This document shows, piece by piece, positions 45,061 through 55,795 of a stretch of 64,000 nt of DNA; within the stretch, counting starts at the first letter, position 1, and every line of letters starts with the position of its first letter. The DNA lies in contig CM042084.1 of assembly GCA_023512835.1 (NCBI GenBank), positions 52,677,531-52,741,530 on the forward strand, written 5' to 3'. Made by a program: the position numbers and the translations under genes. This stretch comes from Taxillus chinensis. Taxonomy: Eukaryota; Streptophyta; Magnoliopsida; Santalales; Loranthaceae. The notes under the pieces were generated by a model. The model saw nothing but the letters and a program-made list of their open reading frames with translations, had not been told where the DNA came from and did no database searches.

Positions 45061-46052
45061 AACATCGATTGGTATTTGAGGGAGATGTTTTGGGGGATTG
45101 GTGCGCTTGAGATCTGGGCTCCCTCTACGAGTTCACTCAAGGAGATCGCTCTACGAGGTGACCCAAAGAAGATGGGAAGTTTGTTCGAGTGACGAAAGGG
45201 TGTTTTGGGGAAATGGCAAAGAAGGATTGAACAAGGGAAGCTTTTAGAGAGCTTAATGGAGAGCTTGCTGAGTATGAGCTCTTGAGATCTTCAGCGGCGG
45301 TGACGTTCCTGAAATTGCAGAATATGCTGAATGTATGCAAACGGTGCAGGGAATGCAATGTAATGTATGCGGAGATGCATAGTGAAATGTGTTAATGCTA
45401 AGGGTTCTGCCGGGGCTGGGGATTTATCTCAATGCTGCTGGAGAGGTTAGCCGACATCTAACTTGTTGGGGAACTTGTTTCCCTTCTAGCTGGGGAGACC
45501 TTTCCATCTTTGCTGGGGAACTCCCTTTTTGTGGATGGGGGCTTGGTTGACTTAGCCTCGCTGTGTTGAGGAGCTTGACTTGGGCATAGACTGGATATGT
45601 TGGTACTCCATGTAGATATTGGTACTCTGAGTTGAGGAGCTTGACTGGTTTGAGGTTTTCGAGGTTGTCCCAACTCATTATTTAATGCCAAAGGAGCCTA
45701 CTGGGGATTTAAAATATTCTAATTAAATGTGAAATGAAGACGATGAAACATGATTAGGGAGATGAAAATAGGTTTTTTGTCGGTTTAATTCCACAAAACA
45801 TACTTATATCATATAAAATGCCACTTGTTATCATCCAATAAACAGAATTACAAGTCTTAAAAGCATAATGTACAAATTTGATTTGAGTGTGCCTTAGGTT
45901 TGACCAAGTCTTCCACTGTTTGCAGTTACTGCTGTTGGATGATGTTGCTTCCATTATTTGCAAAGAACCTTATTTTTTGAGGTACTAATCCTTTCAACTT
46001 CTGATTGATTTTTATCCTTCAGGATTTATTGTTGGCTTTGTATTTTACCCTT
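45061..46052 (-). other. Non-coding 3' region of the Tat element
   Basis: No protein domain is seen on either strand. It contains TGCTGGGGAACTCCC-type near-repeats (45410-45540). It is assigned to the Tat element because it lies between that element's integrase end and its 3' LTR. It is cut at 46053 by a solo LTR and resumes at 47970. Confidence 0.6.
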
Positions 46053-46550
46053 TGTCACGCCCCGGTTTTCCAACCCGAGGAGACCGGAACGTGACCCTCC
46101 CTTTATCCGGGTTTGGACAAAGGGGTAGAATACAATATGCACTTCACATTTCTTTTCAGAAACCAAAATCATATAATTATTTAATTGAAACCACATGCCT
46201 TTATTATATTTCAAACTTCATTACAATATCTCCCCACTGGGGTTACAATACCTCAACAAAATTACATAATGCAATATAACACAAAACAAAGCCACAAAAT
46301 GGAACTCTTCCACCTTGGTGTTCCCACCTAACGCCTGTAGGTTCCTGCAAGAAAGCACACCATAGTAGGAGGGGTGAGCATTCACAGCTCAGTAGGGATC
46401 ATGTCTCCCCAACCCATCCCATGCTCCTAGCATCTACATGCCATGTGTACAAGTGCGGTGTCGTGTTACAATAATTTTAACAGACATAATAACAACCACA
46501 TCAACAATTACAATCGCCACCTGCCACACAAGCTAACACATTAACACAAG

Positions 46551-46680
46551 TGATTTAACCGCCTCTTCAGGCCAAGTTATTTAACCGCCTCTTCAGGCCA
46601 AGTGATTTAACCGCCTCTTCAGGCCAAGTGATTTAACCGCCTCTTCAGGCCAAGTGATTTAACCGCCTCTTCAGGCCAAG
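46551..46680. repeat. 26-bp tandem repeat in LTR B
   Basis: Five nearly identical units of GATTTAACCGCCTCTTCAGG + CCAAGT; more homogeneous than in the copies at 180-306 and 16017-16080. Confidence 0.92.
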
Positions 46681-47326
46681 TTTCCCTGGCCTCACAGGCT
46701 AACACAAACGGTCCCGGGCTTCCACAGCCACCGGGTGTACAAGCAACCACACAAGACATAAGGCCATACAGGCATAACATCAAACACTTAATATGCTTAG
46801 TCACACGGGAATAACGTCGAACACTTAGCATGCACATATTCACAGGCTCACAAACCCGGCCACACGGATATTATTTCGGACACGAATATACATAGCCTCA
46901 CAGGCATTATTTCAAACACGTTTCGAGCATACACACAGGCATATTCATACAGGCATATCCACACCGGCATTTTATCAAACACTTAACATGCACTAACCAC
47001 CCAACCTCGAAATCACACCAATACGCCATCGAAGGCCAACATCCATATAGGAGATCACACCTATATGGATTACATATGTATATATAAACAGATACGCCCA
47101 GAATCCGCCCTAGGACCCTAGGACAGAGGAGGGATTAGGAAGAACAGAACCCCTACCTTAAAGCAGATCTTCCTTGCTCCCGCGCCAAACGCCGTCCTCC
47201 CCACGCAAGATGCTCCGGCAGCAACCAGCAACTCCCCTTCCCTCTCTCTCTCTAGCTCTCTCTCTCTCTCTCAGGCAGCAGCTGCAGCAAAGGAACACAA
47301 GAACCCTAAACTCAAACTCAAGCCCT

Positions 47327-47405
47327 CCTTTTATAGACACCACCCACATCAAAACGACGTAGTTTTGATTAAGTAAACCCAGGATCAAAACGACGTAGTT
47401 TTGAT
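47327..47405 (-). promoter_or_regulatory. Core promoter of the B solo LTR: TATA box and two ACGT palindromes
   Basis: The minus strand has GTCTATAAAAGG (47327-47338) downstream of two exact ATCAAAAC-N6-GTTTTGAT palindromes with centre TACGTC (47348-47369 and 47384-47405). Confidence 0.75.
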
Positions 47406-47969
47406 CACACAAGTTAGCACCTTTCCGCACCCATATAGGCCAAAATACTCAGAATTTCAACATGGTCCTTTGGAGAAAGATCATTAGAATGACAAAACCA
47501 AGGGAACCATGCAAAAATACACCTGCACGCCAATTTGCACGCCAATTCCCCAATTGGCGTGCAGCTCCAAATGCACTCAAACTTCACCACAAGTCTCCTT
47601 GCATCTTGTAGAGGCCTGAGGAGCAAAAATATGCTTGCACGTGAAATGGGTGAATTCACGTTCAGCTCCAAATGCTCTGAAATTTCTGTGGTAGATAGAG
47701 GACCTCATTCTAAGAAACTTTTGTTCTTGCACGCCAATTGTTTGAGGCCATCTACTAGGTCAAAAGTGAGCTCCAAGATCAGCCAAAACAGCCTTAAAAC
47801 CGCTGTAAACGCATAGCATCTTCCTAGGGCATAAATGTACGCTATCGCTTGACACATGCACCTCTCAAAAGTCCCCTCTTGGGCTCATCCCTTACCTTAA
47901 ACTTGTGTACCAACATCCAAGGTGTTTGTGGTTAACTCCTTACACACGAGTTACACACGGGTCATTACA

Positions 47970-48119
47970 CCCTTGATGCCCTTTCGGATTTTTACCAAGT
48001 CCGCCCTTGTTTCTTTTTTGTCTTTTATTGGAGCTTTGTATTTTACCCTTGATGCCCTTTCGAGTTTTCACCAAGTCCGCTCATTACAGGAATGTGAGTA
48101 TTATTGGGAGGTATGAGAG
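47970..48119 (-). other. Tat 3' region with a ~75-bp duplication
   Basis: GCTTTGTATTTTACCCTTGA, then TGCCCTTTCG and CCAAGTCCGC, occurs twice; the first copy is the one split by the B solo LTR (46035-46052 + 47970-48009), the second is at 48031-48079. Confidence 0.7.
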
Positions 48120-49230
48120 TTAAGCATAAAACTTTTTGACAGCATCGCTATTCATCGGATTAGGAAGCTCATCTCCATCCATTTTGGAAAGGATCAATGC
48201 GCCTCTTGAGAATGCTTTTTTCACAACATATGGGCCTTCATAATTAGGAGTCCACTTGCCTCTATGGTCATGCTGGATTGGTAAGATCTTCTTGAGGACA
48301 AGATCACCCTCTTGAAAGCTTCTAGGCTTCACCTTTTTATTGTAATTGTTCATCATTCTCTGTTGATATAGCTGTCCTCGACAAACTGCTGCCAAACGCT
48401 TGCCTTCAATTAAATTTAATTGCTCATAACGGCTTCGGGCCCATTCTGCTTCTTCGAGTTGAGTATCCTTGAGTACTCAGAGGGAAGGTATCTCTACTTC
48501 AACAGGTAGAACTGCTTCCATACCATAAACCAAAGAAAACGGAGTTGCCCCAGTTGATGTACGTACCGAGGTGCGGTAAGCATGCAAAGCATATGGTAGC
48601 TTCTCGTTCCAATCTTTGTATGTCTCGGTTATCTTTCTAATGATGTTTTTAATGTTCTTATTGGCTGCCTCGATCGCTCCATTCATCTTGGGGCGATAGG
48701 GAGTTGACTTGCGATGTTGAATTTTGTATGTTTCACACAACTTACCCATCATCCGACTGTTCAAGTTGGCGGCATTGTCCGTGATGATCTGCTCTGGAAG
48801 CCCATATCGACATATAATGTTATTCCGCATAAATCTAAGTACCACAGCTTGTGTAACACTAGCATATGACGCTGCTTCTACCCACTTGGTAAAGTAATCG
48901 ATGGCCACCAAAATGAAACGATGACCATTGGAAGCTTTCGGAGATATTGGTCCAATAACGTCGATGCCCCAAAGTGAGAACGGCCATGGGGAAACCATCA
49001 CATGCTGTTTGGATGGTGGTACTTGGATCTTATCACCATAAATTTGACACTTGAGGCATTTGCGCACATATTCCATGCAATCTTTCTCCATGGTGACCCA
49101 ATAATAGCCCATTCGCATGATTTGTCTTGTTAATGCATGTCCGTTTGCATGTGAACCGCATTCCCCTTCGTGCACTTCTTTCATTATCTGTATTGATTCT
49201 TCTTTTGCCACACACCGCAAGATAATACCA
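48120..49230 (-). pseudogene. Integrase of the Tat element, one stop codon
   Basis: The zinc-binding N-terminus is present (VHEGECGSHANGHALTRQIM ... CLKCQIYGDKI; H-H-C-C pattern). The catalytic core has WGIDVIGPISPKASNG (Asp), LPEQIITDNAANLNS (Asp) and PKMNGAIEAANKNIK (Glu). The C-terminal part has GATPFSLVYGMEAVLPVEV and FQEGDLVLKKILPIQHDHRG. The WKMNGAVEAANKNIK-like and YGMEAVLPVE-like wording is characteristic of the Tat/Ogre group. A single TGA at 48477-48479 (probably CGA to TGA) breaks an otherwise open frame that resumes to 48120. A frameshift near 49230 separates it from the RNase H region. No chromodomain is present, as expected for Tat. Confidence 0.93.
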
Positions 49231-50244
49231 TATCATGGTTTCTCTTATACTGAGCGAGCCATCGAAATAATAGTTAGATGCAGACCTTCGGATATTTCTT
49301 TTATCAGACTCAGAAGCCTCTGCTGGGTACTTTTGCTTAAGCAAATATTGTCTGATGTCATTGTACCAAGGCTTTTCCTCTATATTTCCTTCAATGGCCA
49401 TACAATGTGCAGGAGTATCTTGTATGCGGATATCGAAAGACTGAACTTCCAACTTTATGTCCAGCCGAAGGAGGGAGGCTAGAGTTGCCAGTGCATCAGG
49501 AAGCTGATTACATTCTCTGGGCATATGCTCGAATCTGATGTCATCGAACTGCTCAGCTAACTCCGTAACATATTTCCAATATGGAATTAACTTGTGATTT
49601 CGAGTTTCCCATTCTCCCCTTACTTGAAAAATGATGAGCGCTGAATCACCAAATACTCGTAAATTTTTGATGCCTTTGCTAATTGCTTCTTGAAGTCCCA
49701 TCACACAGGCCTCATATTCTGCTATATTGTTGGTACAAGGGAAGGTTAACTTGACCGCCATCGGGAAATGTTCGCCTTTTGGAGATATCAGGATGGCCCC
49801 GATGCCGTGCCCTAAGAGGCTAGAGGCTCCATCAAACCACATTGTCCATATGTCTGATACTTCTGCCATAAGGATGTTAATATGCTCATTAGAAAAGCCT
49901 ATAGTCATAGGCTTATAGTCTTCTAATGCTCTATCTGCCAAGTAATCAGCTATCACACTTCCTTTTATGGCTTTTTGAGGCTCGTAGATGATATCATATT
50001 CTGACAAGATCAGCTGCCATTTGGCGATTCTTCCCAAAATGGATGGTTTTTCTAAGAGATATTTGAGCGGATCATGTCTTGAAATCAGCCACGTAGTATG
50101 ATAAAGAGTGTACTACCTCAATCTTCTTGTTATCCAGACAAGGGCCCAACATGTCTTCTCCAATGGTGTGCAGTTTTCTTCATTGATGGTGAATTTCTTG
50201 CTTAGATAATGAATGGCCTGCACCTTCTTGCCTGTAGAATCATG
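49231..50244 (-). pseudogene. RNase H plus archaeal-type second RNase H (aRH) of the Tat element
   Basis: The usual retroviral RNase H region (50244-49980) is decayed and carries TAG at 50113-50115. It reads KYLLEKPSILGRIAKWQLIL and KGSVIADYLADRA. A long open frame then contains a second RNase H starting at about 49850: WTMWFDGASSLLGHGIGAIL (Asp), NNIAEYEACVMGLQEAIS (Glu), LRVFGDSALIIFQV (Asp) and RECNQLPDALATLASLL (Asp). This domain resembles RNase HI of the archaeal/plant type and is diagnostic of the Tat clade. All four acidic residues are present. The tail to 49231 (PWYNDIRQYLLKQKYPAEAS) leads into integrase. Role in the element's replication is not settled. Confidence 0.9.
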
Positions 50245-51196
50245 TTACCCTAAAACACAACCCATTGATGACTCCTGAACGGTCAAGTATAAGATCAGAG
50301 GTCTATCTGGTACTGGTGGGACCAAAATAGGTGGATTAGACAGATATTGCTTGATCTTGTCAAAAGCTTCTTGACACTTGTCATTCCAAATTTCTGGATT
50401 GTTCTTCCGTATGGTCTTGAAAATGGGTTCACATGTGGCTGTCAATTGGGAAATAAATCGAGCAATGTAATTCAGTCGCCCGAGGAATCCTCTAACCTCC
50501 TTGATGGTTCGTGGTGGCGGCATCTCTTGGATAGCTTGAACTTTATCTGGATCAATTTCAACTCCTTTTTGGCTCACAATGAAACCCAACAGTTTTCCCA
50601 ACATGGCTCCGAAAGTGCATTTTTCGGGGTTCAATTTCAGCTGATATTTTCATAACCTATTGAAAAGCTTACGGAGTACTTCAATATGATCTTCAGTGCT
50701 CCGCGATTTGGCTATCATGTCATCCACATATACTTCGACTTCTTTATGCATCATATCATGGAATAGGGTCACCATGGCTCGCTGATAAGTTGCTCCTGCA
50801 TTCTTCAAGCCAAACGGCATCACATTATAACAGAATGTGCCCCAAAGTGTCATGAACGTGGTCCTCTCCTTGTGTTCGGGGGCCATACGAATCTGATTGT
50901 AACCCGAGAAGCCATCCATGAACGAGAATAGAGCATGCTTTGCCGTGTTATCTACTAAGGTATCAATATGAGGAAGTGAGAAGTTATCTTTTGGACTGGC
51001 CCAGTTCAAATCTCTATAATCGACACACATGCGGACCTTGCCTCCTTTCTTCGGTACTGGTACAACATTGGCCACCCATTCTGGATAGTGGGAGACACTT
51101 AGAAAACCTGCGTCCCATTGCTTTCTGACCTCTTCTTTAATCTTCAGGTAGCATCTCCGGTCTCATTCTTCTTAATTTCTGTGAACCGGCTTGCAT
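50245..51196 (-). pseudogene. Reverse transcriptase of the Tat element
   Basis: The frame is open on the minus strand from 51075: WVANVVPVPKKGGKVRMCVD, FSFMDGFSGYNQIRMAPEH, MPFGLKNAGATYQRAM, and the catalytic box EVYVDDMIAKS with both Asp intact. TGA at 50650-50652 (probably CGA to TGA) precedes KYQLKLNPEKCTFGAMLGKL and VRGFLGRLNYIARFI. TAA at 50245-50247 stands where Gln is expected after SMGCVLG. Upstream of 51076 a frameshift separates it from the linker. The motif set, including F-M-D-G-F-S-G-Y-N-Q-I, is typical of Ty3/gypsy and especially Tat/Athila RT. Confidence 0.93.
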
Positions 51197-52262
51197 TCAT
51201 GCTTTAATGGTATGTGATGCTCGCACTATGTTTGTGTCTAATCCCGGCATATCTTGATATGACCATGCAAACACATCTATGTAGTTCCTTAACAGCTCAA
51301 CTAATTGTTTCTTGATGTCATCAGCTATTAAAGACCCTATCCTTAAGTCTCTTGGTTCGGTTGCGGTCCCCAAATTCACCATCTCTACTGGGTCTTCACT
51401 TGGAATGGGTAAATGATCTTCTCTTTCCAATAAGCGTATGATCTCTCCTGGTAGCTCGGGTGTCTCCTCTACCTCATTCTCATCCGCTTCAAACACTGAC
51501 TGCTCCCAGTTTGGACTTTGGTCAAACCTTAGGCATCTCGTTTCACTTTCGCATACTATGTTTTCATTGACATTGTAATACCTGCTTATAAGAGAAATGA
51601 CAAATTGGTAACTAAATATGATATGCATATGTCATGAATGGAATGCACCATGAAAGATTTGAAGAAAGTACATTTTATTGAAAAGGTTTAAGGAAAACCA
51701 ATGTTCATAGCTTCAAAAGACATTAAATAGAATACATTAAATCTTAGTGACCCCTTAGGCATTATATTATGGGGAGGTCCAGGCTGGTCCAATTGTTCAA
51801 TGGCTGGTTGGGAACCCCTTGCACCACCAAAGTCATCTTGCTCGGTACACTGCTCTGCGCATCTAATGCGGCTACAAACTCGTCACGGGCTCAGGTTGGC
51901 TGTTGTGGATGAACCCACCACTCCGGAATGTAACACTTAAGGGGGGGGAAGCTCCTCTTTTCTTCTTGTACCGGCCTCTTCGCAACTTTGCCATTCGATT
52001 TCCTTCTTTTTGATAGCTGCCCTCTGTTTGTCGGCTCTAGTAGGTATGTAGCCCAACCCAAACTTCTCGGTATTTTCTTGGATGGTCAACGGTTCCTGGA
52101 TCCCCGAGCTTTCGGGCCCAATCCTTGCCCCGATTTGTAACCCTGTTTGATCATTGTGGCTGCAACCATCTTTAATGCCTTCGAGAGATGATAGCTTAGT
52201 ACGAAGTGATGTTCACGACCTCAAAGGATCGATAGGAACATTCCGGTACATCCTCGTTGTTT
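51197..52262 (-). pseudogene. Decayed protease-RT linker of the Tat element
   Basis: The part nearest RT is readable (51628-51197): VNLGTATEPRDLRIGSLIAD, YIDVFAWSYQDMPGLD. These are the segments that precede RT in Tat polyproteins. The part nearest protease (52262-51640) is broken by many stops and shifts but retains snatches in all three frames, such as NNEDVPECSYRSFE. An intron between protease and RT is known from Ogre elements. I cannot show splice sites here. Confidence 0.7.
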
Positions 52263-52746
52263 TCAATATATGGGACCGATGCAAGTTTGGTGACGAGGAA
52301 ACTTGTTTCTCCAGGAGACGCAAATGAGCTGGTCTCCCATCACAAATTTCATTTTTTGATGAAGGTTAGAGGGCACTGCTCCCGCCATGTGGATCCAGGG
52401 TCTTCCCAACAAACAACTATAATATGGTGTAATGTCCATTACCAGAAATTCCACCGTAAAGGTAACTGGTCCAATCAAGAGTGGAATGTCTAGAGTTCCC
52501 ACCACATCACGTTTGCCTCCATCGAACGCCCGTACCTTCATCGTACAATGACGCATATAGGATGCATCAATTGGAAGCGTTGCAGATATATGTAAGGGCA
52601 TGATGTTCAAGGCGGAGCCGTTGTCAATGAGTACTCGTGCTATGGTATGCTCTTTACACTTGACAGTAATATGCAGAGCTTTTATGTGCCCCTTTCCTTC
52701 CTGTGGCAGCTCATCATCTCCAAAGCTAATGATGTTGTTGATAACG
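52263..52746 (-). pseudogene. Protease of the Tat element, cut by the Athila LTR
   Basis: The minus strand reads INNIISFGDDELPQEGKGH, HTIARVLIDNGSALNIMPL, with active site D-N-G-S (about 52612-52632; Tat elements often have Asn where retroviruses have Thr), then RDVVGTLDIPLLIGPVTFTV and LLGRPWIHMAGAVPS. The frame is open up to about 52747, where a new LTR starts, so everything upstream (gag) is separated or lost. Confidence 0.85.
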
Positions 52747-54241
52747 TGTATTTTATCCCGTTATTCTAGTGTTTATTTAGGATGTTTAAGAGGATGATTA
52801 GAGCCTTATTGCTTCATATATCATATATATTTGCTCTAACCCCTAGGAAGATGCTATTTGCAAATACATGCGTTTTTAAGCTGTTTTGGCAGATTTTGGA
52901 GCTCATTTTTGATATAGTAGATGGCCTCAAACAATTGGCGTGCAACAACAAAAGTTGCTTAGAATGATGTCCTCTACCTACCACGGAAATTTTAGAGCAT
53001 TTGGAGCTGCACGTGAATTCACCCATTTCACGTGCAAGCATAGTTTTGCTTCTCAGGCCTCTACAGGATGCAAGGAAGCTTGGGGAGAAATTTCAGAGCA
53101 TTTGGAGTTGTACGTGAATTCACCATATCACGTGCAAATTGACGTGCAGAGATATTTTTGGACCGATCCTATCGTTTTTCCATGCTGATCATTTGTTCCT
53201 GAAGGCCCATGTCCAAATTGTGGTTGGAAGATAGAGATTTTAAAGTGTGGAGTGTCACTTATCAAAACTACGTCGTTTTGATAGATGGGCTAGGGTACAC
53301 ACCTCAAGGCCCATCCAACCTCTATAAATAGAGGCTCCACGCCCCATGCTATATAACCTAGACCCCCCTACACGTTTTTAGAGGGAGAGAGAGGCTTCAC
53401 GACTTGGAGGCTGCTCCTTGACCTAGGAGAGCAGCCGTCGCAGCCCGTCGCGATCACCCGTTGCGGATTTTGGAGCCCTGGATTTGAAGCCTTGTTGCGC
53501 GCGTGGATTAGAAGAAGATGTTTAGCTTTACTGCTATGGTTTTTCTTGTAATCATGCGTGAGTAGTTCTTATAATCTAGGGGAGCAATGTAGCCCCCTTG
53601 TTGCTTTGCTGTGTTTATGAATATTGGGTTTGGATGATTGAGTTTTGCATGTTTATGAATCTGTTCTTAATTTCTATCTTTGGATGTACACCTTGGTATT
53701 CTTAGCCCTAGTCTGGGGCGGATTGAGATTCATAACTTATTTGTAATTGGTGTGATCATTATCCTTTTGCAAGTATGATTTATTGGGTTTGCATGTTTGT
53801 GTGTTTAGATGACCATTCTGGCATACAACTCTTAAAAGGACCTCAATGACCATTTGTTGTCCTTGGCTTATGTTTAGCATGTTTTCAATCAGACAACCCT
53901 AATACCATGAACCAGTAGAGATAACATAGGGAGGTGAAATTGTGACCCTAGATGCCTTAATCCTTGATTCTAAATCCAACGTTTTTAGTTATTTCAATTG
54001 CAATTGTTTTAGGTAAAGTAATTTTAAAACACAATTTTATTTGCCGAGACATTGTTTTAAGCAAGATTAATTTGGTGATTTGAGTTAAAGTTAGATAACT
54101 TGGTAATCTCTGTGGGATCGACCCCTTTCTTGTTGCTATTCTATTTAGCATTAGTTAAGGGAATTAATATTTTGAGAAGGGATTTAAACAACAGTAGCTT
54201 AACCCTCACTTGGGTTTCGCTCACGAAATACCTGTTCGTCA
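52747..54241 (+). repeat. 5' LTR of an Athila-type element
   Basis: The start is taken at TGTATTTTATCCCG, directly after Tat protease coding sequence. The end is ...CCTGTTCGTCA at 54241, three bases before a tRNA-Asp primer site. U3 (52830-53165) is strikingly like the U3 of Tekay LTR B. A palindrome and TATA box lie at 53261-53330, and a GAGAGAGAG leader at 53382. The U5 end carries CTGTGGGATCGACCCC, a phrase common in Athila/Tat LTRs. The right boundary is firm because of the primer site; the left is inferred. Confidence 0.8.
53261..53330 (+). promoter_or_regulatory. Core promoter of the Athila LTR: ACGT palindrome and TATA box
   Basis: ATCAAAAC-N6-GTTTTGAT with centre TACGTC at 53261-53282, and TATAAATA at 53323-53330. 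This is the same palindrome that occurs in pairs in the Tekay B LTRs. Confidence 0.75.
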
Positions 54242-54244
54242 AAT

Positions 54245-54262
54245 TGGCGCCGTTGCCGGGGA
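54245..54262 (+). other. Primer binding site of the Athila element (tRNA-Asp type)
   Basis: TGGCGCCGTTGCCGGGGA is the exact complement of the plant tRNA-Asp 3' end, the primer typical for Athila elements. Confidence 0.93.
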
Positions 54263-54459
54263 TTTAACGGTTAACTAGTTTTTAAAATCAACATTGAGTG
54301 AAATTTTTTGAATTCTGATCTTGGTGTTTTATTTTGTCTTTTATTTTCTGTTATTTTGTGTTCTTTATTTGTTTATTTTGCATTATTCGGAGCTGCTGAG
54401 TGTGTTCTTGTTGTTTTACAGGAACATACACTAAGTGTTTGAGGAATTCCTAGTTGTGC

Positions 54460-55795
54460 ATGCCAAGATAGGAGTTTATACCATTTAATCGGGAACCTGA
54501 AAGATTGTTCAGAGCTCGTCGCAGAGCAGCTAGGGAAGCAGCACGAGAGGTGAAGAAGCACTACAAGGCTTAGAGCATTTCAGTAGGTGAATTGATGGCA
54601 GATTTAAGGCCTGATGGTGGTGCACCGCAAGGAGGGGCCAATTACAATGGCCAATATCCAGAAGAAGAGGGTAATAGGTTTATGCCCAGAACCTTCTTAG
54701 ATTATGCAAGGCCAATGATGTCAGACCATTATTCTGGGATTCGGTAGACAAGAGTCCAAGCAAATAGCTTCGAGCTGAAGCCGACATTGATCAACATGGT
54801 GAGCAACAACGCATTTGGAGGAACAGCCGTGGATGATCCACACCAGCATTTGATGAGGTTCTACCATATGTGCGACACCATAAAGATCAACAATGTATCG
54901 GAGGAGGCAATAAAGCTAAGGCTTTTCCCTTTCTCTTTAAGGGATAGAGCTCTTGGCTGGTTCAACAGTCTGCCAGCAGGTTCAATCAACACTTGGGAGG
55001 AGATGCAGACCAAGTTCATGTCAAAGTACTTCCCTCCTTCCAAGGTGATCCAGCTCAGAGGGGAGATTAGCAGATTCAAGCAAGATGAGATGAAGACTCT
55101 TCATGAAGCTTGGGAGCGTTTCAAAGACTTAGTGAGAAGATGCCCTGATCATGGAAGACCCCAGTGGATTCAAATTGAATCTTTCTACACAGGTCTTCAG
55201 TCCCACTCACAAGACAAGGTGAATGTAGCTGCTAGAGGATGCTTGATGAATCTAGAGCCTGACGCAGCAGCAGAGCTCTTGGAGAGGCTGTCATTAGCTG
55301 ATTGGCAGTGGTCTAATGTGCGTACTTCAAAGCCAAGGGAGAATATAGCTTCAATTGATAATTCTTCCAATGATATGCAAGGACAAGATTCAAGCTTTAG
55401 TGAAAGGCATGGAAGTATTGGCTCTTAAAGTTGAAGGATCACAACAAGCTTTACCAGTAGCTGAGCAGGGCTGGAGTGGAGCTGAAGAAGCAAATTATGT
55501 TGAAGGAAAGGGCTTGTATCAGAAGCAGCAATTTTATCCTCAACAACTACAACAAGGGTACAACCAGAACCAGCAGCATTCTCAGCCATTTCAGAAAAAC
55601 CAGAACCGAGGGGCAGATACCTCATTTTAGTACAAATATGTGCCCCCAGGGATGAAGCAGAATCCGTATGCTACGGATAATTATTTACACCCACCTCCAG
55701 GATTCGAGCGAACGGCCTCGGCCTCAACAAAGAAAGAGGAAGGGTATATCAGAATGTGGATGAGCCAACCAAAAGAGAGGATAATTTGGAGGAAA
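54460..55795 (+). pseudogene. Gag of the Athila element, truncated
   Basis: The first ATG in frame with the main open stretch is 54460. Three stops occur early (about 54469, 54571 and 54746), then 54787-55428 is open. This is clearly the retrotransposon gag domain of Athila type: DDPHQHLMRFYHMCDTIKIN, RLFPFSLRDRALGWFNSLPA, TWEEMQTKFMSKYFPPSKV, LHEAWERFKDLVRRCPDHG. A frameshift near 55370 moves the reading to another frame (DKIQALVKGMEVLALKVEG, then a Gln-rich stretch QKQQFYPQQLQQGYNQNQQH). A TAG at 55628-55630 replaces probable Gln. The gene is cut at 55795 by the 5' LTR of Tekay B, so the rest of the Athila body lies beyond the right edge. Confidence 0.9.

Larger units (their letters stand above)
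46053..47969 (-). repeat. Solo LTR, Tekay family B, with target duplication CCCTT
   Basis: The reverse complement runs from TGTAATGACCC (47969) to GGGGCGTGACA (46053), 1917 bases. The flanks 46048-46052 and 47970-47974 are both CCCTT. It has the full set of B parts: a U3 block with GCACGCCAATT / CACGTGAA repeats (47500-47830), two ACGT palindromes, a TATA box, a CT/GA leader (47243-47270), GGCGGTTAAAT repeats and the GGGGAGACATGATCCC block. It is closest to the 5' LTR of element B (55796-57509). Confidence 0.95.
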
